Positions 23,886 through 35,082 of a stretch of 64,000 bases of DNA are shown here, piece after piece (positions within the stretch are counted from its first letter, which is position 1; each line of letters begins with the position of its first letter). The notes under the pieces are model-generated. The model was not told the origin of the DNA. It made no database searches and worked only from the letters and a program-made list of their open reading frames with translations. The translations under genes and the position numbers were made by a program. The DNA comes from Spisula solida. Taxonomy: Eukaryota > Mollusca > Bivalvia > Venerida > Mactridae. Location: contig OX365944.1 of the NCBI GenBank assembly GCA_947247005.1, positions 21,489,501-21,553,500 of the forward strand, written 5' to 3'.

Positions 23886-25335
23886 CAGAGACAGGGATAG
23901 ACAATGGTACACACGTTCTTCCAAGTGTACAATACAGCACTGGAAAGTACTATATAAACAATTGTACATAGCTTTTGACAAGTGTACGAGACAGCACTGA
24001 ACATTTTTGTAAAGACAAAGTTATACAGGCTCTTACGAGCAGTGTACGAGACAGGACTGAACATTTTTGTATAGACAATGTTACACAGATTCTGACAAGT
24101 GTACGAGACAGTACTGGGTATTACTGTATATACAATGTTACACAGGCTCTGACAAGTGGTGAATGGGAAAACACTGGATATTATTGTATAGACAATATTA
24201 CATAGGCTCTGACAAGTGGTGAATGGGAAAATACTGGACATTACTGTATAGACAATATTACATAGGCTCTGACAAGTGGTGAATGGGAAAATACTGGATA
24301 TTACTGTATATTAAACAATGTTACACAGGTTCTGACAAGTGGTGAAAGGGAAAGTACTGGATATTACTGTATAGACAATGTTACACAGGTTCTGACAAGT
24401 GGTGAAAGGGAAAGTACTGGATATTACTGTATAGACAATGTTACACAGGTTCTGACAAGTGGTGTACGAGAAAGTACTGGATATTACTGTATAGACAATG
24501 TTACACAGGTTCTGACAAGTGGTGAAAGGGAAAGTACTGGATATTACTGTATAGACATTGTTACACAGGTTCTGACAAGTGGTGTACGAGAAAGTACTGG
24601 ATATTACTGTATAGACAATGTTACACAGGTTCTGACAAGTGGTGTACGAGAAAGTACTGGATATTACTGTATAGACAATGTTACACAGGTTCTGACAAGT
24701 GGCGTACGAGAAAGTACTGGATATTACTGTATAAACAATGTTACACAGGTTCTGACAAGTGGTGTACGAGAAAGTACTGGATATTACTGTATAAACAATG
24801 TTACACAGGTTCTGACAAGTGGTGTACGAGAAAGTACTGGATATTACTGTATAAACAATGTTACACAGGTTCTGACAAGTGGTGTACGAGAAAGTACTGG
24901 ATATTACTGTATAAACAATGTTACACAGGTTCTGACAAGTGGTGTACGAGAAAGTACTGGATATTACTGTATAAACAATGTTACACAGGTTCTGACAAGT
25001 GGTGAATGGGAAAGTACTGGACATTACTGAATAAACAATGTTACACAGGTTCTGACAAGTGGTGTACGAGAAAGTACTGGACATTACTGTATAGACAATG
25101 TTACACAGGTTCTGACAAGTGGCGTACGAGAAAGTACTTGACATTACAGTATAGACAATGTTACACAGGTTCTGACAAGTGGTGTACGAGAAAGTACTGG
25201 ATATAACTGTACATACAATGTTACACAGGTTTCGACAAGTGTACGAGAAAGCACTGGACATTACTGTACATACAATGTTACACATGTTTCGACAAATGTA
25301 CGAGAAAGCACTGGGCATTACTGTATAAAGACAAG
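23886..25335 (+). repeat. 60-bp satellite array 2
   Basis: About 24 units of the same 60-bp family as array 1 (ACACAGGTTCTGACAAGTGG, TGTACGAGAAAGTACTGGAT, ATTACTGTATA(A/G)ACAATGTT). The core (24310-25200) is very uniform. The edges are divergent and shorter (51-58 bp). Local blocks share variants: seven neighbours with ATAAACAATG, several with GTGAAAGGGA. A 413-residue minus-strand ORF (24311-25552) is a by-product of the period. Confidence 0.95.
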
Positions 25336-26126
25336 TGTGCTTTACATCAATATGATGTGCTGATAACATAGATGGTAGCCATAGGAACATGTATACAATC
25401 ACAGAAGCAGGAAATAACCGGGAACCGGCTGCGTTACCTATGGCCTCTAAGTGGGATCCAGCTCTGGCAATAGAACACAATGTAATATAATAAAACTTTG
25501 TATAATAAGAACTGCGAACGGTATGATAAAATATTTTAACATTCTCCATCAATTTTGTAAGGATAGTGGCGCAACCTATATTAGTTACTGTTATTGACTA
25601 CTCTATCACACACTTGGAAACAATGGATCGTATTAGGAAAAAGGGGTCAGTCGTTCAAACACATAACACTCACTACTGTTAAACAAACTCTTCTCAGCTA
25701 TTACATCACGCATTGCAACTTAAATGAACGAAGCTACAAGGGAGATTACTGCGTATGAGTTGGATTGAAAAGGTAAATGCTATGGGTACGTCATAAGTTT
25801 TGGCTTTTTCCATTCCGTAACCAGTACTTTACGCTGGTGCATTCTGTTTGACAAACAGAGGAAGGTTACATTTGTTAACTAGATGAAGTTAACCTGCTTG
25901 ACAATCGGGTTACAACAACCCAACATCCTTTAGATTCTCTACATGACGTGCATAACGAACATCCAGCATAGCTAGTTTGTTTATGTTTAGAACGGACTGT
26001 AAAGTTGACCATTCATTACTATGCTAACAAAGATGTCGTTAAAATAGTAAGAATTGATTGATATTATTACAAAGCGCTTTCTTTGGCGAAATACATCCAT
26101 GTGCAAGCACATGGTTATAATGAGCG
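25336..26126. other. Stretch without recognised features
   Basis: No gene, array or inverted repeat seen. Confidence 0.4.
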
Positions 26127-26567
26127 TTTAAGGTACATGAACACGTTCCTCGGGAAAAATAAATGTTGGTTGATTTTCTTGAAATATATACACCAACATG
26201 AAGAGGATTCTTTAACCTCACCTAAACCACCATATTTATATTGCTTCATTCTATTCGTTTCTTTAAACAGTCTTTGATTTTCGAATAAAAAATACTGTAC
26301 CCGGGTTCGTTTTCGAGATATAACGTTGAATTTGCTGGCGGTGAGTATTTCTGAAGTTCACAAATAACAGCATTTCAACGTATTTTTGTTAAAAACAGTA
26401 AAGATATCGCATGTTTTTGTTTTCAATTCAAAACTTCTCCTTTTGTTATTTTATCATCCGTGTAAAAAATATGAAGTTGTTTCCATTAAAACACATTGTT
26501 TGTACCAAGTTTCAAGAAAATCGGCCGACATTTATGTTTTCCCGAGGAACTTGTTTATGTACCTTAA
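26127..26567. mobile_element. Foldback/TIR element of about 440 bp
   Basis: Left TTAAGGTACATGAACACGTT plus CCTCGGG is matched in inverse by CCCGAGGAACTTGTTTATGT plus ACCTTAA at the right. The arms extend inwards over TTTTCTTGAAA / TTTCAAGAAAATCGG, about 60 bp in all. Overlapping ORFs on both strands are products of the inverted arms. Confidence 0.6.
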
Positions 26568-27945
26568 GTCATGAAATCAAGTACGTTTTATGTGAGCTAA
26601 GCAGATATAAAATTAACTCATTAATTGATAAGACAACAGACGGGGCCAAATGTCTAAGAGCCTCATTTCACAACACGCATGTAATTGTCGATACTTTATT
26701 GCCTTGCTTCGTAAATAATCAGTTCTATCAACAATTCCAAACAAAATGCAGCAATAAATGCTTCTATTTCATGCACACTTTCACGCAGAATGTTTCAGAA
26801 ATTTTACAAGTTTTATTGCTGTAGTCGAGTACAAAGATATGAAAGTAATAAACCCCACTAATCTTCAGTCGTGCTAATCGTACCAAGAATCTAATATAAC
26901 ATCTGTGTTAAAGTACATGTACGTATATTAAGCTCAGTATTGTTCCAGTAAAATACTACATTCTTAAAATACCGCATATCCCGGTACAATAGCATAGTTA
27001 CAATCGGAACGGTCCGCATGGCATTTATCGTTACGAGATAAATTACGTAGAAATTGCCGAGATGTTCCGAGTTTCCTTGTTAATGATCAGAGTAATCTCC
27101 CTTAGCACCAACGTCTTATTGATACTATTATCATACGTGTTATAATAATACAACAAAACACGACCTAAGCTTAGAAATTAGCTAAAATAAATCATTTGAT
27201 AATTTTACTAATCGTTTTACATTCTTTTCAGATTCTGATGTAAATTTTTGTCTTTTTTTAAATATCTTTTTCTTTTTTTTTCTTTTTTGAGTTTGGTAAA
27301 TTTTATTGTAATAGCTCCTAAAAATAAATTACAAACAAGCTCTAGGTTTTTTTTCAAAGACTATCTTAAGAATTGGTAATTGAACTAACTGTATATTTAA
27401 ATATCTTAAAGCGTCATTGGATGTTGATAACAATGGTTTTCTTATACTGTACATTTTTTGAATTCTTCTTAAATATCTCTACGATCTGCAAAACACGCAT
27501 TTAATGAATAACTTTTATTTCTTTAGTTATATTGAATTATTACTGCATGGGTTGATACCAGTCTTGTATGTTCAATAACCTTGTAATGTGATTCTATCCA
27601 AATCTTTAACGATGAGCAGCAAGATAATATTGGAGATCGATGAAAATATATAATGTTGTTACATAATACTGTTACATGTACTGTCCGGTTAAGAAACACA
27701 GCATTTTATTTTACTTCAAAATCTAGCACAGAACGAAATAATCATTTCATTGAGTAGAATACCAAATAGCAAAATACCTTTTTGGTTCAAGTTCATTTAC
27801 TAAGTGAACAATAATGGCACATTGACAGATTGCATCAAATATTTTTGTAAACGAAAAGGAGTCAAACTTAAAGATTATGATGCGTTTCCTTTGCCTTCAT
27901 GTACAGTGTAGTATCGTCAACCCAGATTTTTTGTTGATGCAATAC
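26568..27945. other. Stretch without recognised features
   Basis: AT-rich sequence with a pyrimidine-rich tract (27250-27290). No gene seen. Confidence 0.4.
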
Positions 27946-28068
27946 CTGCTGCTGAATTTTGTCTGTGTGTTGAAGTCCGACTTTGAATCGAATTCTGTCT
28001 GTGTGTTCCATTTCTGTTTGATGTTTGCGAAGCGCTGTCATCCACACCGGGCTGCATGGTAGCCATAA
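27946..28068 (-). CDS. Possible first coding exon of another minus-strand gene (weak)
   Basis: The minus-strand acceptor ctcgtatatttcag is followed after TT by an ATG frame of 40 codons: MATMQPGVDDSASQTSNRNG then Ser/Gln/Arg/Asn-rich residues with two THRQNS repeats. It reaches AGCAGCAG|GTATTG, a passable donor. The composition would suit a disordered N-terminus. Against it: a second frame over the same bases is also open, the donor is weak, and I found no downstream exon. The sequence just 5' of it is a decayed copy of the TGACCTTTGACCT repeat. Function unknown. Confidence 0.25.
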
Positions 28069-28139
28069 CTGAAATATACGAGACATACATAATTGTTTGC
28101 AAAATACAGATGTTTGAAATACTCCAAGGTAACTCAATG

Positions 28140-28335
28140 GTTAGTAACGTCACTGTGACATTGACGTTTGACACACTGACCTTAATAAGGGTCAACTATT
28201 AATGGTGACCATCACCCTCTCGATAAAGTATACGAACCGTTCTTGATTAAAAAAAATTATTGATCTGAAAACATTTGGCTCACTCATATATGTAAAAGGT
28301 CAAATCGATCTTGGCATTTGGCCTACTGACCAAAA
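28140..28335 (+). repeat. Decayed copy of the TGACCTTTGACCT dispersed repeat
   Basis: CACTGTGACATTGACGTTTGAC, ACACTGACCTTAATAAGGGTCA and AAAGGTCAAATCGATCTTGGCATTTGGCCTACTGACC (read in pieces) correspond to the units at 46806-47430. Confidence 0.55.
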
Positions 28336-31237
28336 ACTTGCAGGATTATGAAGAAATCGTATGTTTCACTCTTCTGGAGCATGAGACGTATTCCCTTCAA
28401 AGGAAGCACGACATTGTCATGATTTATAGAATGACGCTCGTATTGATGTACATGTATGTAAGGCGAAACTGTGTCAATAGATTAAATAAAAGAAACGCAC
28501 CTTTCCGTGAGTTTGGACACGCACGCCTCTCATTATTGAAAGCTACTTAGTAGGTCAGGCTGACTAGGAACTGGACGGTTTGCCAATTTATAATTACCTC
28601 ATGGGTGTTTTTCCCTAAGCGTATCTATATCTAATCAAGAAGTGCTTATATACAGGAAATAACACTCTTGTGTGCACGCATCTACAAAAATGCAATAGCT
28701 TTCGTTGACCTGTGTTCTAATTATAGAAGTCCTATTATTTGTAATATTTTTATTATCTTCAGATAATCCCTTTGCCAAAATGTGCTGTGTCCATCTAAAT
28801 TAATAAATGTGTTGAAATTATTTAAGCATTTACTAACGTGAACCTGGTATTAAACTCATAAAAGGTTAAATCAAACGTCTTCATCAAGAGGTTATATATA
28901 TTCCCTACTCATATCTGCATTTAGTGTGTACATAACACAATGCTTGCAAATATAGTCCAGTCAGGATAAAAATCCAGTGACGCAGCGGTCGAGTCCACTA
29001 TAACGGTGTAACCAATTATAAAGGCTTATACTGTACAAACAACTATAATTTCAATGATAAACTAACATACTAAACTTCGCTCTACCTGTTTAGACAATGG
29101 TTGTGATTTTATGCGTACACATAAACTGCAACGTCGCTGTCACAATATCCTAACTGGACTATAACTAAAACCCTCTCCTTCAAAATGTGTACACACTAAA
29201 CTGACATTGTATTAATTTGACCGCATCATGGAAATATACAGCGGGGACACATTACACATTGAGCGTCTTCGTGATACACCCTTCTTATGAAAACATACAT
29301 CCATGGTTATAAATATTTACAAGATATCAGCTGTGAAATAATGCTAATTTAGAAGGTCGAGGATCTTGTCAAATTTTCGGAGCTATACTAGTTCACAGCT
29401 GTCTAGTAATGAATGTACTGAATGTATCTCACGCATATGTTGAATCCCATAAGAGAACAATATTCTGCTGAGGAAATGGGATAGTCGAAGCTTTGCGTAC
29501 AGACGTCAGTTTGTGCCATGTATGCTTTTTACTATGAATAACTTGTTTGGATTCATCGGAAACAGTTGTCAAGATAAAAATGTCATTCCAAGCATTAACA
29601 TAGTGTCTCCTATAGCATCCGTTTCCGTACATTGTGTATGCGCATTCCTAACAAGTACCAGACTATACTTATGCATGACAAGGTTTTTGATAAAAGTCCC
29701 CTTCATTTTACATATAACAGCTAGTTGTACAAATTCTAGACTACGTTTTGTTAACGCCGGTACATCTGTATTGTGGTTATGGCTAATTACACTTCCAAAT
29801 TCCCAAGCACAAGCAGGTATTGTGTACAATATTAGGATATTATGAAAGAGCTTGGCGAGACGGCAGAATGATACCAAAACCTCTACCATGACCAACATTG
29901 ACAGCTCTACCATGACCAACATTGACAACGTTGTTCAAATCAAGTGACGAAGTATATTTACATGTTGTATGTCTTGTTTACACTCAATTTGAATCTCAAA
30001 TTACTCAACACAACAATATATATTGTTTGGCCTGTAGCGTGCACCATAGCTAGGGACCGTTTATTTTGAATACATGTTAATGCTTTCATAGTATATGTAT
30101 TATAGGCAATACTTGCAAGTACATATAAAATACAACAATGCACCAATAAATTTATAGTTAAATCATAACAAACGTATGGCAGTATGCTTTTGTGTAAAAT
30201 TACCTACAAAACGTAACAAGTTATACTTTAGCATTTCTAAAGAAATGTATCTATAAGCACAGAAATGCTTTAAATAGTTCTCTTCCAACTTATTTGTCAC
30301 TGTAATAAGTCAGGCCAGGGTAAAAACCAGAGATAAAATCTCATTCTGAGAAATGTAAAAAGCTCTGGAAAACTGCACCCGAGTTATTACATTTAGACTT
30401 AAGCTCATTTTGCTGCTGTTAATAAATTTGAATAAATTTTCTGTCACCATTATCTTGAGCTATACCCATGAAACAAATGTGTATATAGACCTACATGTCA
30501 ATGACATTTACACTCAATCCTTACAATGTAAAGAAACTTTAATGTTATCGACTTGGTGTGTTCGCTAGAACTGATTTCAATCAGGACCAAACATTCATTT
30601 ACTACATAACATTACTTCCATTGGCTAATTATCATACATAACATCTTTTCATTGGACTCTATACCCCATACATGGCTTACTGACCACCAAGCGGTCAAAC
30701 TGACCGTGACAATAAGACAATACTTTCTCGCTATACTGCGTAACGCTAGAAAGTATATTTCTATTGTATTTCGCGTTTCATCGACATTTTTGACCAATCA
30801 GCGTGCTTGAGTTTCGTCATATAATCCGAGAAGAAATAGTGCTTCTTTTCAAACTAATTAAAAGTAACTGCGCATGTGCAGATAGAACGTGCCTCTTCAT
30901 GAAGCCCGTACAGAACGGCATGTAGCTCTAACTAGGTTATATGAATGTGAGATTGTATCAGCAAACTGACAATTCCTAATACGCACACTTTATTGAAGGA
31001 CATCCTTTATAAATTGTAATCGTTCATTTTGGCAATAATACTCGTTTTGTTAGCGCAAATTGTCTGTGTGTATAACAATGAAGAGGCACGTAAACTATTG
31101 TGGGTGAAGCAAACACTTCGTCGGTTAAAAATGTCGAGCATAGTCGGTTAGAGTTTATGAAAACATTTTCTTCAAACATTTATAACCACAGTCACTTCGT
31201 TCCTTTAGGTAACACTTTCTTGAAGAAATCGTTTCCA
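28336..31237. other. Long stretch without a supported gene
   Basis: Contains a 110-residue plus ORF (29513-29845) overlapping a 119-residue minus ORF (29569-29928). Neither has a recognisable motif. A direct repeat of CTCTACCATGACCAACATTGACA lies at about 29880-29930. The block 29240-29390 is related to 61921-62060 (GAGCGTCTT, CTTATGAAAACATACA, ATATCAGCTGTGAAAT), an old dispersed repeat. Confidence 0.4.
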
Positions 31238-31366
31238 TGCCGAGCATAGCATTTGCCAATCAGCTTTCTGCTGAAATATGGCAGGCATATGAGTGCCTCC
31301 ACCCGTATTTGAACCCGGGTCACCAGATTAGACGGCAAGCGCACTAACCATTGAGCTACGGAGGCT
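31238..31366 (-). mobile_element. tRNA-derived SINE, family A, copy 1
   Basis: On the minus strand a 72-nt tRNA-like head (31294-31365) starts GCCTCCGTAGCTCAATGGTT (A box) and has GGGTTCAAAT (B box), with a 7-bp acceptor-like pairing GCCTCCG/TGGAGGC. The T stem is broken, so it is not a working tRNA. The body continues CATATGCCTGCCATATTTCA, GCAGAAAGCTGA, GCTATGCTCGGCA. Copies at 39245-39365 and 63385-63512 share head and body. Confidence 0.8.
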
Positions 31367-31380
31367 CACTAAATTCTAAC

Positions 31381-32334
31381 TTGTTTGTAGACGGTGTTTT
31401 ACATGCACCCTGATATAACAAAAGATAAATGTTTGCCTTGGTAGGAGGGAGTTACTATATATAAACTTAACTGATAAAAGTACACAAACATACATAACCT
31501 AGAAATTTAGCTATACCAGATAGATAAAAGTGAAGTTTATGGTCCAATAACAAACGAAACTTTAGCCTTTATTATTCCATTATTCCTAAATTAAATCACA
31601 GCAAGATATATTAAATATTAATTATTCAAGAAGGTGGAAATGATTTGGCGCAATAGCGTGGTTAGTGGTTACACTACAGTTTTCGTTTACTTACTTAATC
31701 GATCATTGTGCCAACATATTGGTGTATTATTTAACATACAATACGAATGTTCAGACAAGTAAAAAAATAATAAAAGTCATGATAACTGATGTATTTATAT
31801 TATCTATCTAGAGCAGAATCATTCTGATAACACGATCAATGCATGTAACACACATACAGCAGATATTGATATCTTAAATCAAATTTTAGCATACCCGCTT
31901 GCTTTTTTATTTCACATGGTAGATAGTTTTAGCAATGCGCGGGAAATGAATTGGTAATGGTGGGTAATGTAAACACGAACATGTCGTTTTCAATAGAAAA
32001 CCCAAATATAAATAAATTTAGGCGTAGATACTGCAAATTGAAAAGGTAATAATTATATTACCTTAACATAACCATAACATTCTAACACGAAATCATTTGC
32101 TGACCTAATAAAATATGCTTTTATTTTCTAATATTGGTTTTTCAATTTGAGATACCATTGAATACAAAGGGCACATGTGACAATAAAAAAACAACGACAC
32201 ACTTAGTATGACAGACAGTGTTGTTATCCATATCCACTGGTGCTGTGTGATGTAGTCACCTTATTCGCGCAACCTTTTTATTGGGAGTGTTCTTGCAATA
32301 ACCAAGTATCAAATTACGTTCATTCTCCGCATTG
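31381..32334. other. Stretch without recognised features
   Basis: AT-rich sequence downstream of the last BPI-like exon found. I looked here for the next exon (an LPV turn followed by an IDY strand) on the minus strand and saw none. Confidence 0.4.
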
Positions 32335-33640
32335 CTAGGCGATGGCACCTTTGAATGAAGGTTCGAATACCACTATATGCGCTTAGCAATGGTACCTTGA
32401 GTGTAGGTTCGCGTACACTATATGCGCTTAGCAATGGTACCTTTCAGTGTAGATTCGCATACAACTATATGCGCTTAGCAATGGTACCTTTCAGTGTAGA
32501 TTCGCGTACCACTATATGTGCTTAGCAATGGTACCTTTGAGTGTAGCTGGTTCGAATACCACTATATGCGCTTAGCAATGGTACCTTTAATGAAGGTTCG
32601 CGTACCACTATATGCGCTTAGCAATGGTACCTTTGAATGTAGGTTCGCGTACCACTATATGTGCTTAGCAATGGTACCTTTGAATGTAGGTTCGCGTACC
32701 ACTATATGTGCTTAGCAATGGTACCTTTGAATGTAGGTTCGCGTACCACTATATGTGCTTAGCAATGGTACCTTTAATGAAGGTTCGCGTACCACTATAT
32801 GCGCTTAGCAATGGTACCTTTAATGAAGGTTTGCGTACCACTATATGTGCTTAGCAATGGTACCTTTGAATGTAGGTTCGCGTACCACTATATGCGCTTA
32901 GCAATGGTACCTTTGAATGTAGGTTCGCGTACCACTATATGTGCTTAGCAATGGTACCTTTGAATGTAGGTTCGCGTACCACTATATGTGCTTAGCAATA
33001 GTACCTTTGAATTTAGGTTCGCGTACCACTATATGCGCTTAGCAATGGTACCTTTGAATGTAGGTTCGCGTACCACTATATGTGCTTAGCAATGGTACCT
33101 TTGAATGTAGGTTCGCGTACCACTATATGTGCTTAGCAATGGTACCTTTCAGTGTAGGTTCGCGTACCACTATATGCGCTTAGCAATGGTACCTTTGAAT
33201 GTAGGTTCGCGTACCACTATGTGTGCTTAGCAATGGTACCTTTCAGTGTAGGTTCGCGTACCACTATATGTGCTTAGCAATGGTACCTTTGAATGTAGGT
33301 TCGCGTACCACTATATGTGCTTAGCAATGGTACCTTTGAATGTAGGTTTGCGTACCACTATATGTGCTTAGCAATGGTACCTTTGAATGTAGGTTCGCGT
33401 ACCATTATATGTGCTTAGCAATGGTACCTTTCAGTGTAGGTTCGCATACCACTATATGTGCTTAGCAATGGTACCTTTGAGTGTAGCTGGTTCGAATACC
33501 ACTACATGCGCTTAGCAACGGCACCTCTCAGTATAGGTTCGAATCCCTATATGTGCTTAGCAATGGTATCTTTCAGTGAACGTTCGATTCCCACTATATG
33601 CGCTAGGCGATGACAGCTTTCAGTATAGGTTCGAACCCCA
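32335..33640 (+). repeat. 47-bp satellite array, possibly tRNA-derived
   Basis: About 28 units of ACCACTATATGTGCTTAGCA, ATGGTACCTTTGAATGTAGG, TTCGCGT, with TG/CG at TGTGC/TGCGC, GAATGTAGG/CAGTGTAGG and AATGAAGG variants. The edge units read GGTTCGAATCCC and GGTTCGAACCCC, a match to the RNA polymerase III B box, preceded by GCGCTTAGC/GCGCTAGGCGATG, reminiscent of an A-box region. The array ends about 30 bp from exon 33670-33733, inside the intron that follows it. Confidence 0.93.
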
Positions 33641-33669
33641 TTTGTATGTTCTCTTTAAGATGTACTTAC

Positions 33670-33733
33670 CTGATAATGCGGACATTAATATCTGACCATC
33701 ATCTTGAACAGTTTCCTGAATTACCTTAGCTAT
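33670..33733 (-). CDS. BPI/LBP-like gene, fifth exon found
   Basis: The exon is 64 bp, with acceptor gtttgattacag and donor TTATCAG|GTAAGTAC, both near-consensus. The frame continues from the previous exon in phase 0: IAKVIQETVQDDGQILMSAL then S and one G. This matches the family's helix end (Q-V-C-x-K-V-x-x-x-V) running into the segment before the LPV turn. The conserved Cys of that helix appears to be Ala here. The exon lies about 30 bp from the end of the 47-bp satellite, so the following intron opens directly into satellite DNA. The next exon should start with two bases completing the Gly codon; I could not find it. Confidence 0.83.
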
Positions 33734-34245
33734 CTGTAATCAAACATTGTAAATCAATATAATATTTTATCAACGTATGTTACTATGTACATAAAAATTG
33801 GACAGGGAATGCCGCATTCAACTTAAACAGCCGAGCACAGAAAACATACCGTCCCACCGTCCGATCATATCGACACACTCATATTGTATTGGTAAAAACG
33901 AATAAACTGTTACTACACGAGCACCCAGAGTAGTCATAAATATTCTCATATATCAAAAACAATTTGGTTAATTATATGCTTACTAGTATTAAGTCTTAAA
34001 ACTATTCGACAGTATTGTGGTGCCAATTGTTTCATCGGCTATGCTGCTAAGTATGGGGTTACCAATGTATTGAACGAGAGCATACTAACTATTGTAAGAA
34101 CACCATTTTGCAACCTTGAATGTCGTGTAGGTGACGCTTAGAACTGTTTGCATTCGATACCACGGAATTATGGTTAAAGCGAAAATACAAGGCCCTGATT
34201 TATTACGCTGGTTGTTGATATGATCGCAACAAATACGGGACTTAC

Positions 34246-34430
34246 TTGTGCCTCTAAATGTCGTCTGTACACTTTGATATATAATGATGTGAGAAATTGA
34301 CACACTCTGGCAGCACCACCGTGAAATCTGACCTTTATATAACCCACAGTACACGTGACGTCTTGTTGTTGTTGCTGTTGTTGTTGTTGACGTGATCTTT
34401 GTTGTTGTCTTTGTCTTGGATTTGAATCTT
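34246..34430 (-). CDS. BPI/LBP-like gene, fourth exon found, with poly-Gln insertion
   Basis: The exon is 185 bp, with acceptor cgtattttcag and donor GCACAA|GTAAGT. After a two-base carry-over it encodes 61 residues: DSNPRQRQQQRSR, a run of nine Gln, then VTCTVGYIKVRF, HGGAARVCQFLTSLYIKV and YRRHLEAQ. The C-x(4)-I-x-V segment corresponds to the family's first disulfide cysteine and following strand. The next part corresponds to the amphipathic helix (VGWLIQLFHKKIESAL-like in vertebrates). The Gln/Arg-rich stretch lies in the loop just before the cysteine, where vertebrate members have a short Ser/Pro-rich loop. The codons are CAA with one CAG, so this is also a microsatellite. It ends at a codon border. 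Confidence 0.85.
34363..34388 (+). repeat. TTG/CAA microsatellite coding for poly-Gln
   Basis: Consecutive TTG triplets with one CTG on the plus strand read as CAA/CAG on the minus strand, inside the fourth BPI-like exon. It keeps frame. A second interrupted TTG cluster follows at about 34399-34409. Confidence 0.9.
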
Positions 34431-35082
34431 CTGAAAATACGATAGAAGGGATTAATATTCGTGGGTGAACTCGATCACAAACTAAAATGCCCACTATTAA
34501 GTGACCTCCGAATTATGTAGCAAGGCGGCTTCTTAAAAATGGTTTATATAGTCACATACGCCTATTTTGACATTCCAGATAAGATCGGCAGTAAGAAAAC
34601 AACCATGAAACGTGTAAAGTCAGTTTGAGCTGTAATAGCAGCAACCATATCGCCTCACATCAGCACTGTCAGTGCTTTGATTAATACACGTAACATGCTA
34701 TAAATCATTATCATGATCCAATACACCAGACAAGTATATAATAATTATATGAGTTCTATCAAACATACAACTAAAAGCAAAGTGTTTCCAGTGGAAACGT
34801 CATTCAAAGAGTCTACACCGAAATATCATATAGTAACGTGTGCTTACAATAAATTCGGCAAGGGAGTTGATCTCATATTGCTTTACACTTAGTATAACCA
34901 CGAGCCAGGGTTAGTACACCCAACTATACATAATATACCTTTCTAGATACATTTTAAGATCTACGAAAATCATGCTCAAATGGCATTCTTGAAATTGATT
35001 TTAGGTCCAATAAAAAGAACAATAAGTTGGTAGTGATGACAATAAATGGACGCACAAGATTGAGATCGACAAGCATTGAGTA

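Noticed and set aside
6005..25335. CRISPR-like reading of the 60-bp, 47-bp and 108-bp arrays
   Set aside because: Units are continuous tandem copies without variable spacers, in a eukaryotic setting.
24311..25552. 413-residue minus-strand ORF with a 20-residue repeat
   Set aside because: It is the 60-bp satellite read in one of several open frames. Other frames and the other strand are open too, and the non-satellite N-terminal part has no motif.
29513..29928. 110- and 119-residue overlapping ORFs as a gene
   Set aside because: Both strands open, no motif, no splice-consistent neighbours.
31294..31365. Functional tRNA gene on the minus strand
   Set aside because: A and B boxes present, but the T stem does not close and the same head is fused to a SINE body at three places.
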